The notes beneath the pieces are model-generated. The model searched no databases. It worked only from the letters and a program-made list of their open reading frames with translations, and had not been told where the DNA came from. A stretch of DNA of 64,000 nucleotides from Petaurus breviceps papuanus. Taxonomy: Eukaryota > Chordata > Mammalia > Diprotodontia > Petauridae. Shown piece after piece: positions 13,401-22,328 of this stretch. The stretch spans positions 1,086,748-1,150,747 of the forward strand of contig JAMXIF010000221.1 in the NCBI GenBank assembly GCA_028583685.1. The letters run 5' to 3'. How positions within the stretch are numbered: position 1 is the first letter of the stretch; every line of letters begins with the position of its first letter. The translations under genes and the position numbers were made by a program.

Positions 13401-16033
13401 CCCTGACGTCACTGTTGGTCACCCTCTTTGGCTCTTCCAGGCCTTGGGGGTCCCTCCCTCCAGCCTGCTTCATCCCCTCCCACAGGTTAAAGGCTCACCT
13501 CTGTGCTGAGGATTTTAAGATATACCTTTCCCTGCCCCAAACTCTGCTGACCTCCCATCTCACCTCCAGTGGCCTTTCAGACAGCTCGAACTGGATGTCC
13601 GGCGGGTCCAGATCCGAGCTTCTTGTGTCTCCCCCACACACCCCTTCCCACCATCCACCCCATCTCTCAGGCTCTCCTCTTAGGACTCCTTCCCTCTCTC
13701 TCCAGACTCCATAGCGTCAAGGCCTGTCCATCTCACCTCCACGGCATCTGTCCCCCCCTCTGACCCTGCCCCCACCCTGGAGTGGCGCCTCGGCATTCCC
13801 CACCTGGCCTATGGAACAGCTGCAGGGGGGCCTGCCTGACTCAGACCTCCCTGCTCCAGCCCATCCTCAGCCACAAAAGCAATGCTCCTGAAGCACAAGT
13901 CTGGCCCTGTCACCTCCCATGACTCCCCACTAGCTCCAGGAGCAAACAAGCTGCCTGTTCTCACCCACCCCCTCCCTGCCAGATGCTCCCTCCATCTCCC
14001 GACTCTGGGCATTCCCAGCGGCCGTCCCTGGGCCTGGAACTCCAATACCCACTTCCCCACCTTCCTCAAAGCGCCCCCTCACTGGCCCATCGTGGCACAG
14101 CTGTCAGGCCGGGTTCCTAAAGATCACAGGGCAGGCCAGACTCTCAGATATACCCCTTCCCTCCCCAGCAAACTAAGGGACTGGACTGGCCAACGTCGCC
14201 CGGCTCGTAAATGGAGATGAGGTGGATCTGGGCAAGCATGTCTGACTCTCCAAGGTGTCCCCCCTGGGGGGGGGGCAACATCTCCTGATAGCTCCTCCCA
14301 ACGGCAGAGAAAGGGCCTGGCTTTCCTCAGGCCTGCTGCCTGATGTCTTTAGATCAACAATCTCAGGGCCCCCCAAAGGCTTCAATTACCAAGGGGCAGC
14401 AGAAGCAATGGAGTCAAGATTGGGGGAGGGAAAGGGAGGAGAGGAGAAGAGAATGAGAGAAGAGAGAGGAAGAGGAAGGCTATACCCAGGACCCTGCCCA
14501 CCAGCAGGGGCAGCTCCCCGTGGCAGACCTCACCTGGCATCCTGAAGGCAGGAAGGAGGCTGCTGTCTCTGGGTGGTGGCCATTCCCCTCCTGAGGGTGG
14601 GTAGGGTTCTGGGGAGTGGGTGGAGCTAGGAAGGAGACAGGGCAGGTTCAAGGCCACAGCCTGAGGTCTCCCCCCTCTGCCCTGCCCTGGGCACACCTCC
14701 ACCGATGCAGCTGACAGGCATGGCCTCTGGGCCAAGGCCCAGCACACAGCGCCCAGCCCATCTTGTCCACCCTCTCCCAAGGGTGTGGGCCAGGAAGAAG
14801 GGTACCCTGCCTGGAATCCAAGGGCGCTTCTTCCTGCTCCCCGCAGGCTGCCCCTCAAAGGCCAATGGAGAGGACAGGAACCCCCACTCTGGGCTCTCCT
14901 TCCTTCTCTCTCTGTGTCTCTTTCCCCTCTCCTTCTCTCTGCATCTCTCTGTTCTGACTCTCTGCCTGTCTCCTATCCCTCTTTGTCTCTGTCTCTCTCC
15001 CTTCTCTCTCTCTCTCTCTCTCTCTCCTTTCCTTGCCCCCCACCCCGAGACCTTCCCCTCCTCTGGGTCCCCCAAGGGCTGCTCCCTGGTCCCTCCTTGC
15101 CCTACCGCCGCCTGCACAGTCACTGCCGCCTGCACTGTCACACACCTTTCTCCTGAGGCCCACTGGGCTCTTCTTCGAAAACGTCTTGGCCTGCCTCCTC
15201 TTGAGCACCTGGCTGAGGCCTTACAGGAGACTCCTCCTTCTGGCTTTTGCTCTGAAGGCCTTTGGCTTCCAGCTGGACACCCAGGGAATCTGTCTTTGCA
15301 GAAAGTCCTTCCTGTCTCAGGATACGACCCATGATCTGAGAAAATGGGAGACAGGGCCGAGCCCTGACCATGAGACTCAGCAGCCCCACCTTGGGGTAGA
15401 GCTTCCCTGGCCCTGACAGGGTGGGCGGGCTGACAGCCCCAGAGCTGCATAGGAGGAGGTGAGAGGAGGCCTGAGTCTGCTGGGGCAAGGAGTCCTCAAA
15501 AGAAGAAATCCAGGGCAGTGACCAGCATAGATTCTGAGCACTGAGAGTGGAGGTCCCCCTGCTTCCCCCAACCTCACCTGGCTTCACCTGTCCCCCCAGC
15601 CTCCCCTGCCCCCCCCCCCCTCCCCCGCCCCCCCTGCCCCCCAGCCTCCCCTGCTCTCTAGCCTTGCCCCCAGCCTCACCCACTGCATCAGCCTCACAGG
15701 GTTCCTCTGCAGGCCTTCTACCAGGGCCACTGCCTCTTCAGCATTCTGTGGCCCCTGCATTCGCACCCAGGTCTGGATCTCCATGGGGAGGATGTTCAGG
15801 AACTGCTCAAGCACCAACAGTTCCAGGATCCGCTCTTTGGGGCTGACCTCTGGCCGGAGCCAGAGGACACAGAGCTCTCGGAGCCGGCTCAGGGCCTCCC
15901 GGGGCCCGGCCGCCTCCTGGTAGCAGAACCTTCGGAATCGCTGGCGAGAGGCCTCAGGGCCGTTGGAGTCCTGGCCCCAGGCCGCCTCCTCCTCCCTCTG
16001 GAGGCCCACAGAATCCAGGGTGACAGGCATCAT
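672..16033 (-). CDS. ZNF446: SCAN-KRAB-C2H2 zinc finger protein, 5 coding exons, ZNF446-like
   Basis: Nuclear DNA-binding protein of the SCAN-KRAB class. The coding exons are 16033-15680, 15335-15146, 7069-6971, 1970-1866 and 1441-672. Each junction has an AG/GT pair, and the lengths (354, 190, 99, 105 and 770 nt) sum to 1518 nt, which is 505 residues plus a stop with no phase clash. Domain order: SCAN (residues ~30-110), acidic linker (119-181), shortened KRAB A (~182-214), KRAB B (~215-249), Arg/Pro-rich spacer, and four C2H2 fingers (366-386, 424-444, 452-472, 480-500). SCAN mediates dimerisation; KRAB usually recruits TRIM28, but the A box here lacks the N-terminal segment. The few fingers, the WKSQLVIH helices and the short KRAB motif [11 protein letters not shown] recall human ZNF446; this is from memory, and the symbol should be read as probable. 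The exon model is inferred from sequence, not from transcripts. Confidence 0.8.
1866..1970 (-). CDS. ZNF446: KRAB B-box exon
   Basis: The acceptor tctgtgacag and the donor CAGAG/gtgtct bracket 105 nt. Joined in phase 1 to the KRAB A exon it reads [20 protein letters not shown], then WGPGL. This fits the KRAB B pattern (LPxPKPDVxxxLExGEEPWxPD). The exon ends in phase 1, as the finger exon requires. The donor gtgtct is weak, which leaves some doubt about the exact 3' edge. Confidence 0.72.
2830..3275 (+). repeat. L2 3'-end fragment
   Basis: The stretch carries the 3' end hallmarks of L2: agaagcctttcctgatc near 3100, then tgcctggcatataaggagc near 3250, in sense orientation. It lies in the intron between the KRAB A and KRAB B exons. 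The first part is heavily decayed. Confidence 0.55.
3276..3375 (-). repeat. MIR/THER1-type SINE fragment
   Basis: It reads cactgtgctaaacacttt, then a 'ttatccctgttttacagac' block, which is the MIR core and tail in antisense order. Another short piece of the same class (atttatggagtgcttactgt) lies at 3585-3625. Confidence 0.6.
3640..4860. other. Intronic stretch without recognisable element
   Basis: This is intron of the zinc-finger gene between the KRAB A and B exons. I see no exon-like frame and no repeat that I can name. Confidence 0.35.
4870..4980 (-). repeat. MIR/L2 3'-end fragment
   Basis: The text aaacacttattattctgtat...gtgccagggatgcaaagaaa and agaagcatacactctaagg is the common antisense MIR/L2 tail. 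It ends in a G run at 4977-4986. Confidence 0.5.
5535..5745 (+). repeat. CR1/L3-type LINE 3'-end fragment
   Basis: Recognised by the L3/CR1 3' block: gggacagctgtcatcatgaa, ggttctgccctctatggcca, cagaacaa, then catgtctcccataatcacct. It is in sense orientation and intronic to the zinc-finger gene. Confidence 0.6.
5746..6970. other. Intronic stretch, nothing named
   Basis: The sequence runs between a LINE fragment and the KRAB A exon. A short palindromic MIR-like piece may lie near 6640-6700, but I cannot support it. Confidence 0.3.
6971..7069 (-). CDS. ZNF446: KRAB A-box exon, N-terminally shortened
   Basis: The exon has the acceptor tctgatctag and the donor CCATGG/gtaagg. Its 99 nt read [20 protein letters not shown], then [14 protein letters not shown]. 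The canonical exon is about 127 nt and starts with V-T-F-x-D-V-A-V; that segment is absent. An upstream AG at 7086 would add bases but puts a TGA in the required phase, so the inner acceptor is the one that keeps the frame. The DV residues used for TRIM28 contact are therefore missing, while EEW and MLE remain. Usual LYRD is LYWD. I recall the same short form in human ZNF446, so it may be old rather than decay. Confidence 0.75.
7400..7660 (-). repeat. MIR/THER1-type SINE fragments
   Basis: A MIR core (ggggaggcgaggtgacctt...cacagatgataagtgcc) is followed by attcaacaagcactcatt and ctactgtgtgccaggcatag, a THER1-like end in antisense order. Confidence 0.55.
7800..7862. repeat. (CA)n-rich microsatellite
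   Basis: Alternating cacac/cacgcacgcgcacgcacac text, imperfect. Confidence 0.6.
7905..8060 (+). repeat. L2 fragment, 5' part of an interrupted copy
   Basis: Sense L2 RT-gene text: catctaatcagctgccaaat, then gccatttctgctcccatatc and ccaccttaatccaagccctc. The copy resumes at 9112 after a SINE and an antisense L1. It carries only one unit of the 27 bp block that is amplified in other L2 copies here. Confidence 0.65.
8083..8254 (-). repeat. tRNA-derived marsupial SINE (SINE1/WSINE type)
   Basis: On the minus strand it begins ggggacggctaggtggcgca (A box region), has the B box gagttcaagtcc, continues tgaccttgggtgagtcactt, and ends in a poly(A) that appears as a T run at 8088-8103. Confidence 0.85.
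8255..9110 (-). mobile_element. L1 5' UTR/ORF1 fragment, antisense
   Basis: The plus strand shows the reverse complement of a marsupial L1 5' region: cattttgtgggttctgcagc, gaatttgtttagtcg and cttcgccatcttggctcggc near 9045-9080. The AAG/GAA-rich ORF1 coiled-coil part lies near 8340-8520. It lies inside an L2 copy. Element family is from memory; no intact ORF is present. Confidence 0.6.
9112..9425 (+). repeat. L2 fragment, 3' part of the interrupted copy, with MIR tail
   Basis: It continues L2 in sense: cagatctgaccctgtgattc, aaggccaatggcttcctctg, acaacccagctccaatttct. A MIR/L2-type tail follows (caagcatttctcatgtacct, gaaggagctcacgttctaat). Together with 7905-8060 it dates the L1 and SINE as later insertions. 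Confidence 0.6.
10334..10526 (-). repeat. tRNA-derived SINE with 16 bp target duplication
   Basis: The SINE body (10350-10510) reads on the minus strand ggggcggccaggtggctcag, has the B box gatcgaatccggg, and the tail ccagaaataactggccgtgt with aagttacttaaccccaattg. It is flanked by the perfect direct repeat ccatgatccatttttc at 10334-10349 and 10511-10526. This subfamily (CCAGAAATAACTGG) recurs at 27468, 28140, 32373 and 48442. Confidence 0.9.
11100..11735. repeat. Minisatellite, ~31 bp units built on a 16 bp core
   Basis: About 20 imperfect units. Longer units alternate acagacagatcctggagaga-type and acaagaggcctcctggg-type halves; toward 11650-11725 only the 16-mer acagacagatcctggg remains. 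The array is in the intron between the KRAB A and linker exons. Its frames encode repeats such as ICLSRIYLS, which are not a protein. Confidence 0.9.
12080..12155. repeat. (TCTGTCC)n-like simple repeat
   Basis: Imperfect cttgtccctgtccttccctg and tctgtctctgtccccatcct text. A MIR remnant (gcccagggtcacacagccag) follows at 12180-12230. Confidence 0.6.
12951..13005. repeat. Short tandem repeat, ~23 bp unit, about 2.5 copies
   Basis: The unit cactgggccctcccctcccc repeats with one internal change (gggcgctc). Confidence 0.7.
13190..14115 (+). repeat. L2 LINE, RT gene and 3' part, sense
   Basis: It aligns by eye with the L2 at 20060-20935: cccagtgaccagtggtcctt, aactggatgtccggcgggtc, agcgtcaaggcctgtccatc. 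It runs on through gcaatgctcctgaagcacaa and cacctcccatgactccccac. At about 13720 it has a single unit of the 27 bp block expanded in other copies. It is intronic to the zinc-finger gene. Confidence 0.7.
14900..15032. repeat. (CT)n/(CTGT)n-rich low complexity
   Basis: ctctct and tctgtctctc runs with poor periodicity. Confidence 0.75.
15146..15335 (-). CDS. ZNF446: SCAN-to-KRAB linker exon
   Basis: The acceptor ccattttctcag and the donor GAGAAAG/gtgtgt bracket 190 nt. In the phase set by the SCAN exon the frame is open and reads [20 protein letters not shown], with a Glu/Gln/Pro-rich tail ending [12 protein letters not shown]. Such acidic, unstructured linkers follow SCAN in this class. The exon ends with one spare base, which the KRAB A exon completes (GGG). 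I see no motif of known function in it. Confidence 0.75.
15598..15660. repeat. Polypyrimidine C-run region
   Basis: Runs of up to 12 C separated by T or G, just downstream of the SCAN exon donor. On the transcript this is a G-run intron start. Confidence 0.7.
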
Positions 16034-16129
16034 CAGGCTGTCACCAGGCTCTGCTCTGCAGGGACCTCTGAACTTTGGGCCCCCGGCTTCTCTCTCCTGT
16101 GGGGTCTGGGGCAGTTCCTCCCAAGGGTG
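15680..16129 (-). CDS. ZNF446: SCAN domain exon with start codon
   Basis: The coding part is 16033-15680 (118 residues), ending LMQW/gtgagg; the acceptor is ccctccttcag before 16129. Residues ~30-110 form a full SCAN box: [52 protein letters not shown], then [11 protein letters not shown]. All five helices are present without gaps. Two ATG codons lie in tandem (16033, 16030), and no earlier in-frame ATG falls inside this exon; the open frame further upstream (to 16255) would need retention of the intron. SCAN drives homo- or heterodimer formation with other SCAN proteins. Confidence 0.88.
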
Positions 16130-17159
16130 CTGAAGGAGGGAACATGAAGACAACAGGGCAGTGGAGGAGGCGCCCAGCCCAGCCTTGGCTCTGGCCTCCC
16201 TTCTCAGAGAGCCTGTCACATCCCCCTGCACCATCCCCTTTGCCTTTGGGGGCACTCTCTTCAGTCCTCAGGTAATCCTCACCCTGCATTCAGTTATCAG
16301 AGAAAACCTGAGGGGCCTCACAGAGAGGAAACCCCCAGTGGTGCCAGGGCCTGTGGGGAGCTCAGGGTCCAAGGGGGCAGGAAGAGATGGTGAGCAGGCT
16401 GAGCACAGGGAGCCAGGCTGCAGCAGGGAATGGCGCTGTGTGTCCCTGCCCGGGACAGGCCGAGGGCTGGGGGCAGAAGCCCTTCCCCCAAGCAGCCGGG
16501 TGCAGGGGGCACCCCGGGGGTTCACTGCAGAAGCAGAAAGGGAAGAAGTGACTGAGGTGGGGTGAAGGAAAGAGCCAGGGTGCCCTCCAAGAAACAAGGT
16601 GTGCCCCTGGACAGACGACCGATGGGCCAACAGTGAGAGAAGGGAGGGCCCAGGGCGGGGAATACGCCTGCCATGGATGAGAAGAAGCAGGAGAATCAGA
16701 AAAGGAATACGTGCCAAGGGCTGAGGGGGCTGAGAAGAGAGGAAGTGCTAACAATGGGCCTACACGGCTCTTCGTGGGTGACAGAGAGGGCAGTAAGCAT
16801 GGGGGCCTGGGCACGTTGGCAGGTGATGGGTGAGGTGCGAGTAAAAGGCCCCTGGAGGAGAGGAGAGGACCCAGGAGAATTCAGGCCACCAGGAACCTGG
16901 GGCCAGCTCAGGAGCAAAAGACAAGGCAGGGAGGAGAGGGCTGCCCTGGGAAAGCCAGAGGGAAAGGATGCGCTGTCCAAGGTCCTGGAGAAGCCAGCTG
17001 CGAAGATGAAACCAAGGGCATGGCCTTCCCTGGGTACCCTGACTGCGCCCCTGCCCCACCGAGAGCAGGGCCTGAACCCCTGGGAAAAAGTGGGGAGGGT
17101 TCTGAGAGGGGGCACGGCCAGGAGGCTGGGTGAACGGGGTGCTGGAGCCGCCAAGAACC

Positions 17160-17430
17160 GGACCTCTCCTGGGGTCCTGCCGCCTCCTCCTCCTGGGGTC
17201 CCACCACCCCTCCTCCTCCTGGGGTCCAGCCCCCCCTCCTCCTGGGGTTCAGCCCCCCCCTCCTCCTGGGGTCCCACCACCCCTCCTCCTCCTGGGGTCC
17301 TGCCGCCTCCTCCTCCTGGGGTCTTGCCTCCTCCACCTCCTCCTCTTCCTGGGGTCCCAACACCCCCCCTCCTGGGGTCCCACCCCCTCCTCCTGGAGGC
17401 CCCGCCCCCTCCTGGGGTCCCCGCCCCTCA
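17160..17430. repeat. Minisatellite, ~26-28 bp, G-rich on the transcribed-RNA strand
   Basis: About ten units of the type cctcctcctcctggggtccc with variable length. It lies in intron 1 of the minus-strand gene, so the pre-mRNA is rich in GGAGGAGGAGG and GGGG runs. The long Pro-rich open frames across it in all directions are repeat translations. Confidence 0.85.
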
Positions 17431-18455
17431 GACTGTCTGTCCAGTCACACTAGGTACAGCCAAAAGAGGTCTTCTGGGATACACAGCCCGGCATCGAGTA
17501 AGCCCCAACCACAAGCCCAGCGCTTATGAATCCATCTGCCGGGAGGGTATTTCTACACAGATGCCCCCCAGCCTCTGTGCCGTTCCTCGCACCTCCCGAA
17601 GGGGAGGGAGCCCACAGGCCGCCGTCCCTCGGGGGCACTCACCGCGCTCTTATGGGCATAGGTGCTCTCAGCCCGCTCCCCGGGCGTAGACGCCCCCGGG
17701 GGGCCTCTGGGGGGGGCTCCCAGAGACATGGAAGGTAGCAGACGCAGCTCTCCACGGCCTCAGTCTCCTCCTGCGTCAAACAAAGAGGCGGTGCTGCGGT
17801 GAGGACCCTGGGCCCCAGGGAGGGAGGGGGGAATTCCCCAGGCCAGCCAGAGCCCCCCCCCCCCCCCCGAGTCCTAGTCTGGGAGCACAGGGGCTCGGAC
17901 CTGTGCCCTGCTCCAGCCTCCCCAGTGGGGTTTGAGACCCCCGCAACCTGGGCAGATTGGGACGGGCGACGTGCAGGGGCCAGCTAGGGCCCGATGCCCC
18001 AGTGGGAGGGGCAGCTGCTCCCCATCAGCTCCAGGGGCCAAAAGCCATTTCCTTGGCCCTGGCACAAAGTCCCTGCCCGGACAGAGCCTGGCTAGGCTGG
18101 GTCCCAGGCCCAGGACGGCGTATTCCGCCCCATTTTACAGGTGCGCACTGCGGGACAGGCCCCCACAAACAGACGTGAGCACCCCGGGGGGGGGGCGCAG
18201 GCGCAGCCCCTCCTCAGTGTCCCCAAACGTCAGAGTGCTGCAGGGCAGGGCGGGCTCCTGGCGCTCCGGGCTCCTGCCCCCTCCCCGCCATGCCTCAGTT
18301 TCCCCCTCTGTCAGACGCCTGCACACCGTGTCAGCGTACGCTCTCAGAGGTCTAGGCTCTCCTGGGTCTCCCACAGACTCCCTGGACACACACCCCGAGC
18401 CGTTCTTCCTACTCCTCCTCCCCGCCCCTCCCCGCCCATGCCTGTCCTCACTCAC

Positions 18456-18560
18456 CTCCCTCAGCGCCAGTGCCCAGCCTACAGTTCCCGAAAGGCGAAC
18501 GATGCTGCGCGCGCAACCTCCTCCTCCCGCGCCTGCGCAGCCTGAGACACCGGCATTCCC
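18456..18560 (-). other. ZNF446: Probable noncoding exon 1 of the zinc-finger gene
   Basis: A strong donor GGGAG/gtgagt on the minus strand ends at 18456. It lies about 100 bp below the ZNF143-type motif within the CpG island, and the next acceptor in line is that of the SCAN exon. The 5' end is only a guess. Confidence 0.5.
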
Positions 18561-18574
18561 AGGGAGGCCCATAA

Positions 18575-18593
18575 ACTACGTTTCCCAGAAGGT
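18575..18593. promoter_or_regulatory. ZNF143/STAF-type site (ACTACNNTTCCCAGAA)
   Basis: The text actacgtttcccagaaggt matches the long ZNF143 promoter motif, common near start sites of zinc-finger and housekeeping genes. Confidence 0.65.
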
Positions 18594-19044
18594 ACCGCGT
18601 CGCAAACGCCCCCTCCCCCCCCCCCCCCCCGCGCAGCCGCCGTTTGCCCTAGGCCGCGGAGGAAGCGTCCCGCTGTCGTCGACCCTCAGGGGGCTGGGCC
18701 GAGGGCACGAGCCACAAAGGCACCGGCAGGGCCGGAGGGCAGCTTCCTGCTCCCCCCAGCCGTACCCCGGGGACTCAGGAGGCGACAGCTCCCACAGTCC
18801 GCACTTACCAGTTGCCTCCGGCCTTGATGGAACGAGCTCCCACTGCGCACGCGCACACACGGAACGGCGGGGCGTCTCTCTTGGCCGAGGAGTGGGCGGG
18901 ACAAACTCAGGTTATCGGCCAATTAGAGCCCGAGTTCCTTCTCTTACGGCAGCCTAGGGCCGGGCCGGCTCCATGGAAACCGTTAGCGCGTCCTCCCCGC
19001 CCATGGCGTCGCCTTGACTACAGCACGAGCGTCCCCGGCGGCGC

Positions 19045-19067
19045 CTTCTGGGAAATGGTGTTGTAGA
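19045..19067. promoter_or_regulatory. Second, weaker ZNF143-like site
   Basis: ttctgggaaa followed by ttgtag, with five extra bases between the two halves compared with the motif. Opposite orientation to the site at 18575. Confidence 0.4.
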
Positions 19068-19374
19068 GAGACCCGGACGCTTCGGCAGGCGCTCGTGGCC
19101 TTCGCCTCTCTCCCTACAGGGTCCTCCTGCGGAGCGGTAGAACCGTGATCCAGTTGCTGCCCTTCGGGCGCTCGCCGTACGTTCTGTCTCCCAGCCTTAG
19201 TTTGTTTCTTACTGCAATGGGGCCGATCTGCCTGTGTCCTTCCTTCGTGGCCGCCCCCCTTCCCACCCCCACCCACCCCGCTAGAGGATCTCTCAGGACT
19301 GTCCCGAGGGGAGGCCCACAGTCTGGGTGGGGAGGACCCCTAGAGTTCGGCCGCTTCCTGCTTCCGACCCCATC

Positions 19375-19720
19375 TCCCACCTCCAAATCTTTGCACAGCC
19401 TCCACTGTATGCCTGGAATCTGCTGCCCCTTTGCACTCCTTTAGCAAGCCTTCAGTGCCCCGATACAGGCAAAAGCCAGGAAGGCCCTGGCCTCAAGGAA
19501 CTTACATCCCGTTGGGGAAAACCAATACGTCCCCTCTAAATGGTGCCCTGAAGAGAGCTTGGGACATGCACTGCGAATCCAGCTTCAGACACCTAGGCAA
19601 GTCACTTACTTCCCCTACCTGCCTGTTTCCTCATCTGTAGAATGGGGATAACAATGACACCCCACTTCCCAGTGTTGATGGGACATAACTATGTAAGGGA
19701 TATCAGTATAAACACAGCAT
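19375..19720 (+). repeat. L2 3' end followed by MIR
   Basis: L2: atctttgcacagcctccact...tgcctggaatctgctgcccc. A tail block follows (aggaacttacatcccgttgg). MIR in sense: ctaggcaagtcacttacttc and cctcatctgtagaatgggga. Confidence 0.6.
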
Positions 19721-20059
19721 TGGGCAGAAAGAGGGAAAGGTCCTGGGCTTCCTGGAGGAGTGAACAGAACGCAGTTAAGGGACCAGAAGGTGGAAGAGAG
19801 GAAGCCCCAGGAAAGGCCCCTGGGAACTGCCCCTTAGCACAGACCTAAGAGGCCGTACTGGGCTGGCAAGTTTTTTGTCCTGAGGCTGAGAAACAAGCCA
19901 GCCTGTGGTTCTCACCAGTAACCCTGCAGCAGCACATTTCACTGCACTGATTTAGGGAGTTCAGTCCAGGCCTACTGATGGGGCCTTCCTGGGTAGGAAG
20001 TGGGAGGAGAGAGCCTTAACTAAGAGGCCTTACAGAGACAATACTTTATACCAAAAAAC

Positions 20060-20935
20060 TTCACTCGCCCTACCATCCCCTCAAGCTATCATTTTCCCAG
20101 CCAAACTCCTCAAAAAGGGTTGGTGCCTCCAGTTTCTCTTCTCTCACCCTCTTTTAAACTCTATAATCCAGCTCCCATATCATTCCACCGACACTGTTCT
20201 CTCCAAAGTGACCGGTGACCTCTTAGTGGTCAAATTCAGTGGTCTTTTCTCAGGCCTCAGTCTCCTTGACCTTGCTGGACACTATTGATCATCCTCTACT
20301 CCCTGATCCCCTCTTATCTCTAGATTTTCAGGACACCCCTCACTTCTCTTTCCTGATTTCTCCTTCTAACTCTCTGACCATTCCTCCTCTGCTCCTTGGC
20401 TGGATCTTCCTTCCAATCAGTTCCCTCAGGGTTCTGTCCTGGGCCCTTTTCTCCTTCTATCCTACTTCATTTGGTGATCTCAGCAGCCCCCATGGATTGA
20501 ATCTCTGTGGTGATGATTCTCAAATCTACCTTTCCTGCCTCTGTCACTTTGCTGACCTTCATCTTCTAATCTCCAACTGCCTTTCAGACATCTCCAACTG
20601 GATGTCCAGTCAAGAGCTTAAACTCATTATGTCCTCAAATGAGCTCATCATCTTTCCCCCTAAATCCCTTCCCACCTCCTGCCTTCCCTGTTACTGTGGA
20701 GGGTACCACCATCCCTCAATCTCTCAGGGTCCCAAACCCCAGTCCCTCCCCAGATCCAGTATGGTGCCAAGGCCTGTCAATTTCACCTGGGCTTCAGAAA
20801 TCTGGGCTTCAGCTCTTGCTGATTTCACCTTCAGCTCTCCTTGATTTCATCTCTGCTTCAGCTTGGTCAGTTTTACCTCTGCAACATTTCTGGTTGATTT
20901 CCCCTCTTCAGTATCTCTTCCTCTCCTCTGACACC
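20060..20935 (+). repeat. L2 LINE, RT gene, with expanded 27 bp array
   Basis: Clear L2: gttccctcagggttctgtcc (QGSVLG motif region), gatgattctcaaatctacct (ADDSQIY region), acatctccaactggatgtcc, gagctcatcatctttccccc. At ~20775-20915 there are five to six degraded ~27 bp units (gatttcacctctgcagcatc type). The RT frame is no longer open. Confidence 0.75.
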
Positions 20936-21017
20936 ACCCTGACCCTGAGGCAGGCCCTTATCAGCTCACACATGCATTCATGCCATCCTCCCTATGGGGA
21001 GGGAAGCAGGTTATAGA

Positions 21018-21225
21018 AGGAAATAAGCATTTATTAAGCACCTGCTACATGCCAGGCACTGTGCTAAGCATGTTACAGATGTCTCATTTGACTCTCATGA
21101 CTCTGAGGTAAGTGCTGTTATTATCCTTTTTCTGTAGTTGAAGAAACAGACAAAGGTTAGGTGACTTGCCCAGTATCACACTATCAGTAAGTATCTGAGG
21201 TCAATTTTGAACCCACCATAAGAAA
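21018..21225 (-). repeat. THER1/MIR-type SINE, antisense
   Basis: Starts agcatttattaagcacctgc, then ctacatgccaggcactgtgc, cttttt...gaagaaacagac, and gtgacttgcccagtatcaca. Near full-length but lacking the tRNA head. Confidence 0.7.
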
Positions 21226-21440
21226 TTGTCCCGTGATCCCCTTTCTGTTCTATGTAGGCCCATGTTACCAGGGGTTGGTGTGGTTTTTTGAGACACCTGA
21301 ACTACAGGGTTGATGGTACCCAAAGTACATTGACCATAATATATAAGGATTAAGGCAAGAAAATGCATTCAATGTAGAAATAGCATCCCAAAGAGTATTA
21401 TACTTTTCCCAAATCACAATCGTTTCAGTAGATCTACCAC

Positions 21441-21672
21441 TGAAGTGGACAACCGAACAGCAACAAGACAGCAATGCCAATTACAGTTTGATAGGAGTGT
21501 TTATTAGCCGGCCGGCGACTGCCTCGCAAGTAGGGAAGACAGCCCCGAGCCTTCTGCAGAGCAAGTTTTTATAGAGAAATCCTGGAACGAAACATTAACA
21601 ACAAAGTGTGGTTCCAATAGTGTGGTGCCATATCTAGCAAAGCCTTGGATACCTAGCAAAGCCCAGATTACA
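21441..21672 (-). mobile_element. Probable 3' LTR of the class II ERV
   Basis: On the minus strand it shows a TATA box (ctctataaaaacttg), then a CCGGCCGGCTAATAAAC poly(A)-signal region, and ends ...gttgtccacttca. The outer bounds are approximate. Confidence 0.5.
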
Positions 21673-22328
21673 AACAAAGCTTTGGGCCATTTCTAGCAGG
21701 TTGTGACTGGAAGGGGGCTTTGATGTGTAATTTCTGATGGATACTTCACCGCATATAAAAACATATCCACTGGGGGCACAAACAGAGTTAGCTTTAGAGG
21801 CATTAAGTAAGGAAAGCACATAATTACCCCAACTAGTAGACGTATTACAAGATGATATAAAAAAGGGATGCAAGTCTTTAATCCTAAGTCCTTCATGCAC
21901 GTGCCAACAAGGTGGCGGTTTGGCTGGAGCAACACAGTTAATGCCGCTCTTCAGGGTCCCGGCGATGTCCTTTCCTGGTTCTCTTCCTTTTGGACGGACG
22001 GACGTTGCTGCTTCTTGAACTTCCCCATCTTCTCCGTCTCGTTGGCTGGTAGGACAGAAGTGTCTGCTAGGCACCCAGATGTCGCCTTCATCTGTAGAAG
22101 TAAGAGCAAACCCTTATCCCCAGGTTAGTAATTTCCCCGGTCCCTTCCAGTTCCGATCTACATCTTTCCACGTCCCTCACATGTGATGATGGAGCAATCT
22201 TTTGGATGTTGTTGTGGCCTTGGTATCACATGGTTTGTAAAGAATTTCATGGCTGGTGTCAATGCATTACCATCAAATTTAAAAAATTGATAGTGTAAAT
22301 AGCTATATGTAATTGTTGGTTGGGGGAC

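Larger units (their letters stand above)
18150..19150. promoter_or_regulatory. CpG-island promoter, probably bidirectional
   Basis: CpG dinucleotides are dense (for example gctgcgcgcgcaacc, cccgcgcctgcgcagcc). The region holds two ZNF143-like motifs and exon 1 of the zinc-finger gene. No TATA box is seen in a fitting place. Whether a plus-strand gene also starts here cannot be told; I found no plus-strand exon downstream. Confidence 0.7.

Noticed and set aside
14626-15450. Long minus-strand frame as a separate gene
   Set aside because: It overlaps the linker exon in another frame and is fed by an (RE)n-type translation of the CT tract.
16673-17689. 338-codon plus-strand open frame
   Set aside because: Half of it is the translated Pro-rich minisatellite; the rest has no domain and lies antisense in intron 1.
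17932-18957. 341-codon plus-strand open frame
   Set aside because: It runs through a CpG island, where stops are rare by composition, and has no recognisable domain.
21270-21480. More of the class II ERV beyond its LTR
   Set aside because: After the LTR end at 21441 I see no primer-binding site or gag motif, so the LTR is taken as the 3' one and the rest as flank.
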